In this document: positions 25,501-35,453 of the stretch, in pieces | Layout: each line of letters starts with the position of its first letter | Position numbering within the stretch: the first letter of the stretch is position 1 | Source of the DNA: Euwallacea fornicatus | Taxonomy: Eukaryota > Arthropoda > Insecta > Coleoptera > Curculionidae | Assembly: GCF_040115645.1 (NCBI RefSeq) | Contig: NC_089545.1 | Location: 1,984,001-2,048,000 of the forward strand | DNA: 64,000 bases | Reading direction: 5' to 3' | Notes under the pieces: generated by a model | What the model saw: only the letters and a program-made list of their open reading frames with translations | Told to the model about the DNA's origin: nothing | Database searches by the model: none | Translations under genes and position numbers: made by a program

Positions 25501-28500
25501 AGAGTGACATTTGGGAATTTACTGGCCTGAATTTTGCATCGAATTTTCATTGTTTTTTTGCCATATTTTCGGGCTTAATTCTCTCCATATCGATAGTTTG
25601 TTTTAAACCCCTTAAGATAACGATAAGAAGCTACCTACATACACACGGCTGTAAGGATATTAATGAAGAAACTTTGTTATCGGGATGTTATAGAAACTTG
25701 TACCTGCCTGGAACATTATCCATATTTTACGACAGTGTTGTCCTAAAAGTTCCCTCGTCGCTCCTCTTCAATTTTTCCTGAGAGAAACTTTAAATGAATA
25801 TAATCGCGTTTATGTGAAAAGTCAAAGTTCGGCAGGATAAAAGATCCCGCCAGTGCCATACACGACAAAAAATTGCATTTTCACAAAGGGCATATCAAAT
25901 ATGGGAAAAATTCCACTTGTCGTCTGAAATTGCTGATAAATATTGCAAGTGTACTTGCCCATCCCCAGCTAGTTTTATTAGTATTTATACGCGATGGGTC
26001 CCCCAGGAGTCTCCGGAGCATAGGGGAAGACGTCATCCTGTGTCACTTGTTATGAATTATACATCGGGATTGATAAGTTGCATGGCCAGTTAGAGGGATG
26101 TTTTGCGGTCCGCGGAAATGTTTTTTGGGGCAGTTTGATAGGGGATGATGTGGTTTAACTGCCTAAAAATAACAGGGCCACAATATGAGATTTTTTACGG
26201 CAATAAAGTACACCAAATTTGAATGAACATGGGGGCGTGAAACACATTAAAAAACCTTCACGTTTTGTGGCAATGTGCGTGTCGCATCCCACTTTTAACA
26301 CTTCTCATGTATAATGTAGTTCTGTGGTATTTTCAGTTGTCAGCAAGGACATATATTACGCTCAACAGGGTAACGGGTAATGTGGCTTGTTTTCCGGAAT
26401 ATACAAGTGTTTCATACGAGTTTCCACGAGAAAAAAAAAATTACGGTTAAGTTCTACTTCAGAAAATTACATAAATCACCTGATGGCTTTCTAGTCCAAA
26501 AAATTTGTGGGGATTATTCAGTACACATGATTTTGGGCTTGATGCATTTTAAAATCTTTTAGTTTTTAAAAATTCCGTGTTGTATGTACTCGACCAAGCG
26601 AAATAAGACGAGTGCCTCGCGTACCAACGATACACGTTTTAAAATGCTTTCAGGGCCCATAATGTTCGAGATGCGAATAATAAATATGGCTTCTTGAAAA
26701 TCTCACTTAGTATGTTTACACTTTTGTTGTTATTTTTTCTTCGTCTAACAAATAAGGATGAAAAATGTACGCAGCACGACCCCGTCATATACAGGGTCAA
26801 ATCTCCAACGGAATCAAGAAATCGGCTAGTGCTAATCCGGCGCTTATCGCCTGTGTGTATCGACAGCTGGCCACGGGGGTCTCGTTAGTTAGTTGACTTC
26901 TTCACTTATTTCTTCCAAGACTTATCATTTGCAGGAATTTTAAGACGACACGTGAATTCCCGTGAAAATACCAATTAGATTTACCAGGAAGTTGTTTCGA
27001 AGTTTGTAGGCGCTAATCGGCGTTTCAAAGGACCGAAGTTAATTTTTAAAATTACATAAAACGACGACGTAGTTGAACAGTGTGTTCACGCAGTTTTGCA
27101 AGTAATCCTATTTAACAGTTTGACCCTATGAGTGACGTCATTCGTTTACCACAAAAAAAATTAGATTTTTCCGCAATGCCCGTGGAAGTAACAACATTTT
27201 GGCGTGTTCTGACGCCACAAAAGATCTTGTTCCAGGTATAGGTCCAGATTTTGCTGATAGCCGGCCGGGAATGTCCGGTTGCTCCGCAACTAGGACAAAC
27301 AACAAGTCGGGAAAATATTCGTCTACTGTTGGCCGTTCCCGTATAGACGTTTAAAATTTCCACTGAAATTAATCTTAAACTGCGGAAAATGGAATGTGCA
27401 TCCCACAGGAAAATGATACTCTCGACCTCTGATGCTCGCTAGTCTCGGCTGCGCCTCGTCTGTCAATTTTCCCTGTCGGCCGAGAATATGTTACTTTTCC
27501 CACTAGATACGGAACGCCGAACAAATGCAGAAATGGAGGGATAAAAAAATAAGGCCAAAAGGTAAAATTCTCGACCTACGTAATTACGCAAAGCTGTCAA
27601 CGTTGGAAATAAACGATTCCACACCGTTGTGGTACAACATCCCGACAAGAACGAAAACTTTACGGATTTACATAAACATTGTTAAGAGACGTTGGATCTG
27701 GGTGTCAAAAGAATTGTCTTGTCGCTTGGAAATTCTCTGTAAGCGACACGGCGCTGTTTGTTAGTGCATAAACTGTACGCGTAACAGGATTCCACCTTTT
27801 CTGATTATTACATACTGGGACTGTAATTATTTCTTCTTAGAAGTGGTATTAGATCCGAAGACGTCAGATTTGAAGATGGTGCAGCAGCACCAGCTGAATG
27901 TACTTATCAATGCCTCTTTCTCGGCATCAAGCAGGGAAATATTTGAGAAAATTTTCTTTCAACTTTGCGCACGTAGATAGATCTCTCCTGCCTCGGCAAG
28001 TTCGCTAATTGAAAGAATACACACTACATTAAACCCATTATAATTAATTTATCTTGAAGCATTAAAAATCTCATACTAAATTATCTCATCACTGCCGGAA
28101 GCGAAGGAACTCTTAGGTTTTGTTTTGAAAATTTTCAGGTGCTCGAAGCTGCACCGGGTGAAATTTTTAAATAATTTTCATGAAAAATTACGAGTAACTA
28201 CTTAACGAGACGAGAATCAGACCGAATCTTCAATTTGAGTCGAGAAAATTCCATTTGCCCCTATGATTACGCTAGTTTACAAAATTTAACTTTTACTCTG
28301 TTGCCGGAAAATTTATAGCTAATAAATCCTATTTATAACGCGCTGTTTTTGAATTTCCGAATCTTTTTTTGTAGACTTCCAGCTTTTCAATATTCGTTTT
28401 TTGCTTATTTTTATTTATTTGCTTATAACGTGCAGGTTTTAAGCAAAATCACTGTGATGCAACCATAAACGAAGTTTCGGCAATGTGAGCAGTTCCAAAA

Positions 28501-28739
28501 GGTGTTGTTTAAATAGGTAAAACTATTTTTCGTGGTGAATATGTGTGTAAAAATTCTGGAAAAACCGATCACCGATTACGTTAAAAATACCTACTTGCTG
28601 CATTTTGGCCTGACGATGGACTAAAACGATAAACTCCGAGCTCGTGATTTTGCTTGTAAATCGTGTAGTGAATATTTGAGATGATGAAAAAGCGGAAAAG
28701 GGAGTGTGTTTAAATTTCAAATCTCAACCACATATTTGG
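22567..28739. other. Non-coding stretch, no recognised gene
   Basis: Short overlapping frames only. A perfect 19-bp palindrome AACTACATCTGATGTAGTT lies at 24,418-24,436. A sequence ATACAGGGTC near 26,788 resembles a transposon tip but has no partner. A short frame from 26,712 starts with a hydrophobic run but is otherwise unremarkable. Nothing here supports an exon call. Confidence 0.5.
24418..24436. repeat. Perfect 19-bp palindrome
   Basis: AACTACATCTGATGTAGTT: eight bases on each side of CTG pair perfectly. It could form a small hairpin or be a dimeric binding site; nothing in the context decides. Confidence 0.5.
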
Positions 28740-30141
28740 CAAAAACCAAAAAATCATCTAGACAATTGTTATTTTTGTAGTGCGGATATAAAAGTTATGA
28801 ACGGTAGAAATCGAACTAAATGGCAGTATCCAAATACTACATCTGTGCAGCGTTCCATTGCACATTCGGTTTAAGTTCCAATTCCTTCAGTTCCAGTTAC
28901 TGAAAATGTATCTGAACATGGCGTAAAAGAAAACGTAGATTCTGCATGAACAGAAACTGATATTGATTTTGAAAGTTTATCAGACGAAAAACCTCAACCC
29001 TTTTCGCAAAATGAATTAGACAATCTTGTAGGAGATCTATATCTTTCTGAACAATCATCGGAATTGTTGGCATCACGATTAAAAGAAAAAAATCTTACTT
29101 GCTCCAGACGCAAAAATTACTTTTTATAGGAAACGAGAGGAAAACTTACGCTCTTTTTTTGACCAAGATGACGCAATTGTATCCTGATTAGATATCAAGA
29201 TTTTGTGATAAAATGGGTTTGACGCAATATCAACCAAGTGTATTTATTAAGAGTTCCAAACGTAGCCTTAAATGCATTTCGTTATATAACGGAAATAAAT
29301 ACACTGGGACACCTGCACCTGGGGTACTGCTCACAGTACAAAATTAAAGGAGGAAACTGTAACTCTCATTCATTTTGGGAAAATGAAACTATCGTGAGCA
29401 TGAACAGGTCATTTGTGTCGATTTGGAAATGACTAACATTCTTCTGGACCAGAGAAGTGGGTACACTAAATTCACATGTTTCATATATCTCTGGGATGGC
29501 AGAGCGAAAGTTGATCATTGGGTAAGGAGGAATTGGCCTTTAAGAGAATATATGACACCTGGTCAACAGATTGTGATTCACAATCCATTGGTATTTCGTG
29601 ATGAATCATCCTGCCACTATCACACATAAAACTGGGCATCATGGAACAGTTCGTGAAAAGTTTTGGTAAAAACTGGAGCTGTTTCTCGTAAATTTGCCGA
29701 AAATCACCTCAGCTCACAATGAAAAAGTTAAAAACAGGTATTATTGATGGTCCCCAAATCAGATAACTCACGCAAGACACCAACTTCATGGATTCGACGA
29801 CGGATATTGAATCAAATGCTTTGAAGACTTTTGTTTTAGTGATGCAACATCTTTCGGGTGATAGAAAATCAGATAATTACGTCCAAGTAGTAGAAGATCT
29901 ACTGCTACGATTAAAAAATATGGGATGCAGTGTGAGTATGAAAATTCGCTTTTTTTGTAGTGATCTTGATAAATTTCCTGATAACTTAAGTGATCTGAGT
30001 GACGAGCAAGGAGAACGTGTCATTGAGGAGCGTTACCACGCTTTTTGGGATACGCGCGCGATGTCCGACTATTGCTGGTCTCTGACGCGTGACTTCTCCA
30101 ACAGTAGACATAACAGAAAGACTTTAAAACGCAGCCCTTTG
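28740..30141 (+). pseudogene. Decayed copy of a repetitive arthropod protein family of unknown class
   Basis: A chain of frames on the plus strand reads as one degenerate intronless protein. In order: a Cys pair in NCYFCSADIKV and NRTKWQYPN (from 28,761); SSELLASRLKEKNL (near 29,050); FYRKREENLRSFFDQDDA after a frame shift (29,100-29,180); GYTKFTCFIYLWDGRAKVDH (29,453-29,520) with NWPLREYM; a block around 29,600-29,770; then NALKTFVLVMQHLSGDRKSD, DKFPDNLSDLSDEQGER, EERYHAFWDTRAMSDYCWSL and RDFS to about 30,110. I know this motif set from uncharacterised, multi-copy proteins in arthropod and some other invertebrate genomes. I do not know their biochemical role or the element type that carries them. 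In-frame stops (for example just after 28,870 and near 28,950), at least three frame shifts and an apparent deletion between GER and EERY show it is dead. No flanking terminal repeats were found. Family recall is from memory; degeneracy is visible in the sequence. Confidence 0.65.
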
Positions 30142-32142
30142 GAAGCTAATAATCGATATTATTATAATAAAACATGTTTTTTGTTTGCTGAAAATTCTTT
30201 ATTTATTTCCTTAACTTTAGTTAACATTAAATCGACAACACGAGCTTGTAAAAAACAAATCTACATAAATTTTCAAATTGAGCATACATTAGTAACCGAC
30301 AAGAAAGTTCAAACATTTCAGGCAAGAGATATTGTGTTAACCGGTGTTATCGCAGAGATAACGCCTCGATGTTGAGAAACGTGTAACGTTGCCATTTAAA
30401 TGCGTTATAAAAATCAAAATTCATACTCTTTCATTATGAATTTTGTTAGAGCGTTCGAACCCTGTCGAAGGAAACGTCGAAAATGTTAAACCCTTGACCT
30501 CCCAGGCAATGAATTAAATAATTGACAGGTTGACGTTCAATAAAAAAATTGTTTGTAAGCATGACTTTATGAGACGCGTAGCCTGCTGTCCAAATATTTG
30601 TAAGAGACCGATGGGCAGTGCTTGTCAGAATGTTTTACACAAGATTGATATGAGAGAGAGGCGTGATTATTTTCATTTTGAAAGATTTTTTACCTTCAGA
30701 AATATGCGTATACTTGACGGTTTTGTTTTGCTTTGGTAATCTCCTTGTGTGTGTCCAATTTTCCCAAAACGTCAGTCGGAATGACCATTATTAATGTGAA
30801 GCCCGCATTGGAGCAAATGAAGCATCGTCTCAACGTAGACGGGTACACCTTGACGGGTTCCCTCATTTTCCAACAATTTTTTTCTTCGACGAAACTGCAT
30901 AATTTCAAATATGACCGGCAACGACCACAGATTTGGTTCCATTGTCAACGACTTGTCCACAGCTTCACAGGAATATTCTTTCAAAATACAGGCGTGGTTC
31001 TTTTTTTATATAGAAAATTGGACATATTTTACCACATGGTCACAATAGACTATTATGTCTCATTATGTGCTTAGCTTGCGTGTGGGATCACAACAATCGG
31101 TTGAAATCAAACAAAATAGAGGATCCCAAATTTTGGTTAACTTCCCTTGGTAAAAAGCAATAAATCAAAAGGAATTCTTCTACCACCTGTCCCATATGGA
31201 TTGATTTCAGCTTTTTACAACTAAGAATTGCACAATGGCGTTCTAGTTGACACTAGACAGTGCCGTAGGCGCGCCATGGTCCCAGCTTGAGGCACTGCCA
31301 AGTCGAAAATATATATTCCAGGAGCTTTCAGACCCAGCATCAAAGTGCACGTGATTGAATTTAAATAAATTTCTGCATGCAGATTAGTCAGAAAGCAGTA
31401 ATGCAGTGAATTGCGATTTTTTTCTCCGCCTCTGATCTTCCCATCAGTATCGTCTGGGTATTGTACAGGATCACCATACCATGACACGGTTGATCCCATT
31501 GACTTTTAACGCTTCCCTCGCTTTGTTACCGAATTTAACAAAGCCGCAATACCGGCCAGAAAACTCAAACATACCATTGTGTCTGGGCTGATGTATGGCT
31601 TGTCACGGTCTTAGCCAAAAATCGCTAACCTGTTGTTTAGGATATATCTCAGCCATTCAATCTCTTCCCAATGTAAAATATTTACTCGAAGACAATTCGG
31701 TATAAATCGCATTGTTATGACTGCGGATTTTATTGGAGAGAATGCATTTATACTGGAAATTATAATGAAGAAGGAACCACACCCATTGGTGTTGTCAGTT
31801 ACTCGTACAATGACATAGATCTTCTAGTTATCGCGAAATTAGTTCCTTTGTATAGTGTATTGAAAGCATATTTCTCTTCAAAGAATTGAAAGACTAGTGT
31901 GGATGTCAGTTACAAAGTGTTAAATTAATAAAAGGGCTTCTTGCTGGGCTTTATTGTGTAGATTAATTTGCATCATTAACAACTAGTTGAACAATGAATC
32001 TGCCAGAAGTCTCAGTAGAAGCACTAATAGGTTTTAGGCAAGAAATTAAAAGAGCAACAATAGTTCCGAGCAAGTTCTTCCAATTATTTCTTAACTGAAG
32101 GAACAGTTTTTCCGTAATAGATAGCGTACAAGTACCACCATA
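30142..32142. other. Non-coding stretch between relics
   Basis: The open frame of the preceding relic runs on to 30,375 without family-like sequence. Frames at 30,733-31,074 (+) and 31,221-31,499 (-) have no recognisable motif and are opposed by frames on the other strand. No repeats were recognised. Confidence 0.5.
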
Positions 32143-32300
32143 CAAGGTAATTGTTTAGCTCACCGACAAAGAGAGCCAGATGAAAGGTGGGGCCATTTTA
32201 AAAAAATACTTCACACACGCATATGCTCGATTTCAATTATTTAAGGATTCAGAGAACTTCAAAGTTTTCTGCATATCACCTATTTATTACTAAAAATTGT
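32143..32300 (+). repeat. Left arm of the 32.1-kb element
   Basis: Inverted counterpart of 32,592-32,747 with scattered mismatches and small gaps. Confidence 0.65.
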
Positions 32301-32330
32301 AATAACGTAACGCCGGTTCAGTTTCATAGT

Positions 32331-32561
32331 CACCGCGATCTCCCGACTTAAATCCCCTTGGCTTTCTATTTATGGGGTCATATGAAACAAATTGCGTACC
32401 AAGAGACAATTAACACAAGACAGCAGTTGTTAGATAGAATACATCTGGCTGCTCCTGATTTAAGAAATCGTCCAGATATGTTGAGTCGGGTGAAAAATTC
32501 ATTACTTCGTGGTTGTGAAGCATGTATTCCCGCAGGAGGACATTTTGAGCAACTGCTCTGA
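32331..32561 (+). pseudogene. C-terminal transposase fragment (IS630/Tc1-mariner type)
   Basis: Begins with RSPDLNP (from about 32,337), the motif preceding the last catalytic acidic residue in this superfamily. After a one-base frame shift near 32,353 it continues as AFYLWGHMKQIAY, then a helical tail with LLDRIHLAAPDL and SRVKNSLLRGCEACI, ending at a stop at 32,559-32,561. The layout PDLxP-x-FYLWGxxK plus a basic helical tail matches the fragments at 58,400-58,681 and 55,025-55,621. The frame shift falls at the position of the expected catalytic aspartate. The DNA-binding part and the first two catalytic residues are absent. It sits between two inverted arms, so the deletion is internal to the element. 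Confidence 0.7.
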
Positions 32562-32591
32562 TATTTTTACTTGCAACTGTCTCATTTGTGT

Positions 32592-32747
32592 AAGTTTTAA
32601 TAATAAATAAGTGATGTGCGGAAAACTTTGAAGTGCTCTAAATCCTTAAATAATTGATATCGGGCACATCTCTGTACGAAGCGTTCCCTCAAATTGACCT
32701 CACCTCACCACCTGTCTCACTTTGCCTGCGAGCAACAAATCACCTTG
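32592..32747 (-). repeat. Right arm of the 32.1-kb element
   Basis: Inverted counterpart of 32,143-32,300. Confidence 0.65.
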
Positions 32748-32912
32748 CCTAGTGACAGCATAGCATCGGTTTTTCGGATTCGTTGAGGCTGCAAATCTTG
32801 GCATAAATTTTAGTGTGAAACTCTGAACCCCGACTACATTATCGACTAACCAAACTAACACCCACACAAAATTGTTTGTCGGGGAGTAATATAGTGGCCC
32901 ATCCTGTATACG
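32748..32912 (-). repeat. Orphan transposon arm between two elements
   Basis: Reading the minus strand from about 32,909, the sequence starts TA-CAGGATGGGCCACTATAT, a tip of the CAGGGTG type, and runs toward the 32.1-kb element. No second arm was found. It fills the gap between the long-arm element and the Tc1-like element that begins at 32,915. Confidence 0.3.
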
Positions 32913-32914
32913 TA

Positions 32915-34024
32915 CAGTTGTTGAGAAAAGTTTGGAATAGTGGACGTACATCATAGTTTTCTATCAGAACAGTTGATTATTACAAAATAGACTTATTATA
33001 CAAAACCCCATGTACATATTTCATATTATTATAAACAAAAACAAGAAAGTTCATATCTACAAATATAAAAAAAATAATAAAACAATAAATTACGCTAGAT
33101 GAAGGAATGGAATACTTCGTAAAATCCATTATAATCAATAGAAAACTTTAAATAAACTAATATTTTGTGGCGCATTCTTTCGAGTCGATAACAGCCTGAC
33201 ATCGACCATGCACAGTATCGATTAAATTTTCACAAATGGAAATAGGAATCTTCACCCACTCTTCCTGCAGGACTTTCCACAACTCGTCCCGATTGGACAC
33301 GTTTCTGTCTGGAATTTTTCGTTTTAAATGTTCCCAGAGATGCTCAATCGGATTGAGATCCGGCGACTGAAACGGCCACTCTAACACAGGGATGTTATTA
33401 TCATTCAACCAATGTTTTACTAATGAGGATGAATATTTAGGGTCGTGGTCCCGCTGGAAACGCCTAAGTAAAGACATATCTTAATCGCAAAATGGCAGCA
33501 TATGGTTCCCACGGATGGCTTTGTATTGAAAACGATACGTAATTTCTTCAAGTTTGACCAATGGTCCAACGCCGGATCGAGAAAAACAACCCTATACCAT
33601 TATGCTACCATCACCATGTTCAATGATGGTGAACAACATTCCCGTAAGTAGCAAATGTTCTTAAAATTTTGTAGGCGTCCCTTGGCTGATTTTTAACGTC
33701 TTCGCAACGCTTTTTGGTTCTGGCCGTCACGTGACGTTTGGACTATTCAATGTCGCAAATCTTCCAAAAAGTATTTTTTTTGTGGCACATTTCGTGTAAA
33801 ATGTATCACACAATCGGACTGAATAACTGATAATGCCCTCATAAACAACAACACTAATTGTTATTCCGTGTTTTTGCCCAACAAAAAAATTGTTTTTAAC
33901 AACATTCCTAAGCAAATGCTGTATGGTTCTTAGGGACGTAGCTTTACCTTATCAACAAACTTTGAAGACGAAATCAAAAGAAAATGTTGCTTTAAAAAAT
34001 ATTCAATTTTTTTGCCCGTCACTG
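32915..34024 (-). mobile_element. Decayed Tc1-like (DD34E) transposon
   Basis: Flanked by TA on both sides (32,913-32,914 and 34,025-34,026). The gene-start end, read inward on the minus strand, is CAGTGACGGGCAAAAAAATT. The other end, read on the plus strand, is CAGTTGTTGAGAAAAGTTTG; the two are imperfect inverted copies. A possible inner repeat, GATGAAGGAATGGAATACT, lies near 33,098 and resembles the inner repeats of the 51.0-kb element. At 1,110 bp it is shorter than its relative at 51.0 kb (1,517 bp), because part of the transposase gene is deleted. It belongs to the same lineage as that copy, but is older. Confidence 0.75.
33157..33790 (-). pseudogene. Degenerate Tc1-like transposase with internal deletion
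   Basis: Read on the minus strand from an ATG at 33,788-33,790. The N-terminal DNA-binding part is visible with frame shifts: KSVAKTLKISQG near 33,690 is a helix-turn-helix recognition segment like AKTFNVSQG in the 51.3-kb copy. Most of the linker and the first catalytic block are missing. The sequence then resumes as a HGDGSIMV-type motif near 33,610 and passes through frame breaks. A TAA at 33,480-33,482 precedes a clean frame, 33,157-33,477. That frame holds FQRDHDPKYSSSLV (second Asp), QSPDLNPIEHLWEHLKRK (Glu), GRCQAVIDSKECATKY and the stop. Thirty-four residues separate the Asp and the Glu, diagnostic of DD34E. The C-terminal third resembles the 51.3-kb copy closely. Without the first aspartate it cannot be active. 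Confidence 0.85.
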
Positions 34025-34199
34025 TAAATCACCAAAAGGTGAAGATTTGTTGACGTCATTCTTAGTTTGGTGGCGCCAAATTTGAAACTCGCACCTCGTT
34101 CCTCCTTTAGTTCCATGCCAGATATCCGCCATTTGGACCACTGACTAAACTTTCCAAAAATGAATCATGCTTTCGCACCTTATCAAATTTCTCTCACAA

Positions 34200-34236
34200 C
34201 CACTTGAAAATTCCCTGACGGGATCCCTTCAAGTGG
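34200..34236. repeat. Nested perfect hairpin
   Basis: CCACTTGAA pairs perfectly with TTCAAGTGG, and inside it TCCC pairs with GGGA around a TGAC loop. It could be a structured RNA element or a protein-binding palindrome; no function is evident. Confidence 0.5.
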
Positions 34237-34386
34237 CGTTAGCGAAAGCTCCATGACAGCTATCTGTTTAGTTTCAAACCGAGTGCAGTGACTTGAAAGC
34301 CATATAACCTGAATACTCTGAGTGGTTCTGGCGATTTAATTTATTGACGCTTATTATTTTATTTTTATTCGCCAGATCATTTTACG

Positions 34387-34536
34387 ATGATGGGACCTGC
34401 AGTTAAAAGTTTATTTATGGACGTGAAAGGAAAGCCAGTAATCAGAGATAAGATTTTTATAGCAGATAAATCAGATGTGGCATACCACACAGCAGATTAC
34501 TTAGGGAAGTGTGATTTGCACCTAAAACCATTTTAA
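34387..34536 (+). CDS. Candidate exon fragment, 49 codons, function unknown
   Basis: A pyrimidine-rich tract ending in TTTATTCGCCAG (AG at 34,374-34,375) looks like a 3' splice site. It is followed by an open frame whose first ATG is at 34,387 and whose stop is at 34,534-34,536. The protein has protein-like composition, with KGKPVIRDKIFIADKSD followed by VAYHTADYLGKCDLHLKP. The pattern Phe-Ile-x-Asp, then Tyr, then Lys-Cys-Asp-Leu is loosely like the second ligand-binding lobe of ionotropic glutamate-type receptors. That resemblance is faint and from memory. No second exon was found, and the stop makes it at best a terminal or decayed exon. Chance is a real alternative. Confidence 0.2.
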   Translation: MMGPAVKSLFMDVKGKPVIRDKIFIADKSDVAYHTADYLGKCDLHLKPF

Positions 34537-35392
34537 TTTAGTTCTAAAATCCTTACTGCTGCAGCTACGTGTGGCAAATGTATTGGGTTGGAGTGTGATC
34601 CGCTTAAGCACGTGTGGCCCATCAATAAATTTGTCCTATAGGAAGTATCTAACGTCCCAAAAATCCTCTTAATCTCTCGCACGACTCGTCCGTCATGTAG
34701 AGCTGTTAAAAAACAACACATCCTCGGATTACATTTAAATTAAGACATAAGGAGAGGTATTGATTTATTAAGGTACGAGGTTTAATGTCTTCACGTCTCG
34801 CTCTGTTGAATGTTTCTAATGAAGGAATGCAAATGTGCAAGCCCAATCTTCAAATCTACTTCGGGAAAAATTAATACACTTTGGACACCTATCGGACAAT
34901 ATCTGGATTCTTTCGGGGAACTTGCTCTAAGGGGCAGCTGCTTACTTTTAGGTCAAGTAATAAATTTCCTTCAGTAACAGGGACTTCCTTGAGGTGTCAA
35001 GAGTTCAGTAGGAAGTCACACTTTTTGCTCTATCTCATCTGTTATACATCTCTCTTGGATGTCAACTCCTTTCTTTCCTACTATTTAAAATCATTTTGAT
35101 GTATTTAAGTGTCGCAACATGTTTTTCCACCAAAGGTTTAAATAATATATTTTCCACCGCGGAGATGATTAAACTGTCATAAAATTACGTAAATTGTCAT
35201 ATTTTTTTCCTAAATTCTACAAATTACTCTCGTTGCCCGTGCATGTTCGCTTAAATTGGGCGTATTGACATCTAAAAATGTTATCAAAGTAAAATACATT
35301 ATTGAAAATAAATTTAGTGGCCTTTTTCGTGATTTTTACGCCCTGAAACATAAAATTTAAAATAAAATATGTGTTTTACTCGACGAAAACGC

Positions 35393-35453
35393 AAATTTAC
35401 TGCCTTACCTTACTTCATACATAGTATATGAATATCGCCGTGGCAGTAAATTT
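35393..35453. repeat. 12-bp perfect inverted repeat with 37-base loop
   Basis: AAATTTACTGCC at 35,393-35,404 is exactly mirrored by GGCAGTAAATTT at 35,442-35,453. The loop contains a second small palindrome around CATACATAGTATATG. No target duplication was seen. Confidence 0.5.

Larger units (their letters stand above)
32143..32747 (+). mobile_element. Old long-inverted-repeat transposon derivative
   Basis: The ends pair as inverted copies over about 156-158 bp (32,143-32,300 with 32,592-32,747). Well-kept blocks are ATCAATTATTTAAGGAT-like, ACTTCAAAGTTTTC and TATTTATTA. The left tip is TA-CAAGGTAATTG and the right tip, read inward, is CAAGGTGATTTG, a variant of the CAGGGTG tip. TA is present on the left only. 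Divergence between arms is high, so it is ancient. The core holds a C-terminal transposase fragment, so this is a deletion derivative of a once-coding element of the same type as those at 54.7-58.9 kb. Confidence 0.7.

Noticed and set aside
26712..26888. Short frame starting with a hydrophobic signal-peptide-like run
   Set aside because: The hydrophobic start comes from a T-rich tract, the rest has no cysteine pattern or family resemblance, and no splice or promoter evidence is visible.
27112..27363. Minus-strand frame with CPSCGATGH, like a zinc knuckle
   Set aside because: Only one partial Cys/His cluster; no retrotransposon Gag or polymerase motifs nearby.
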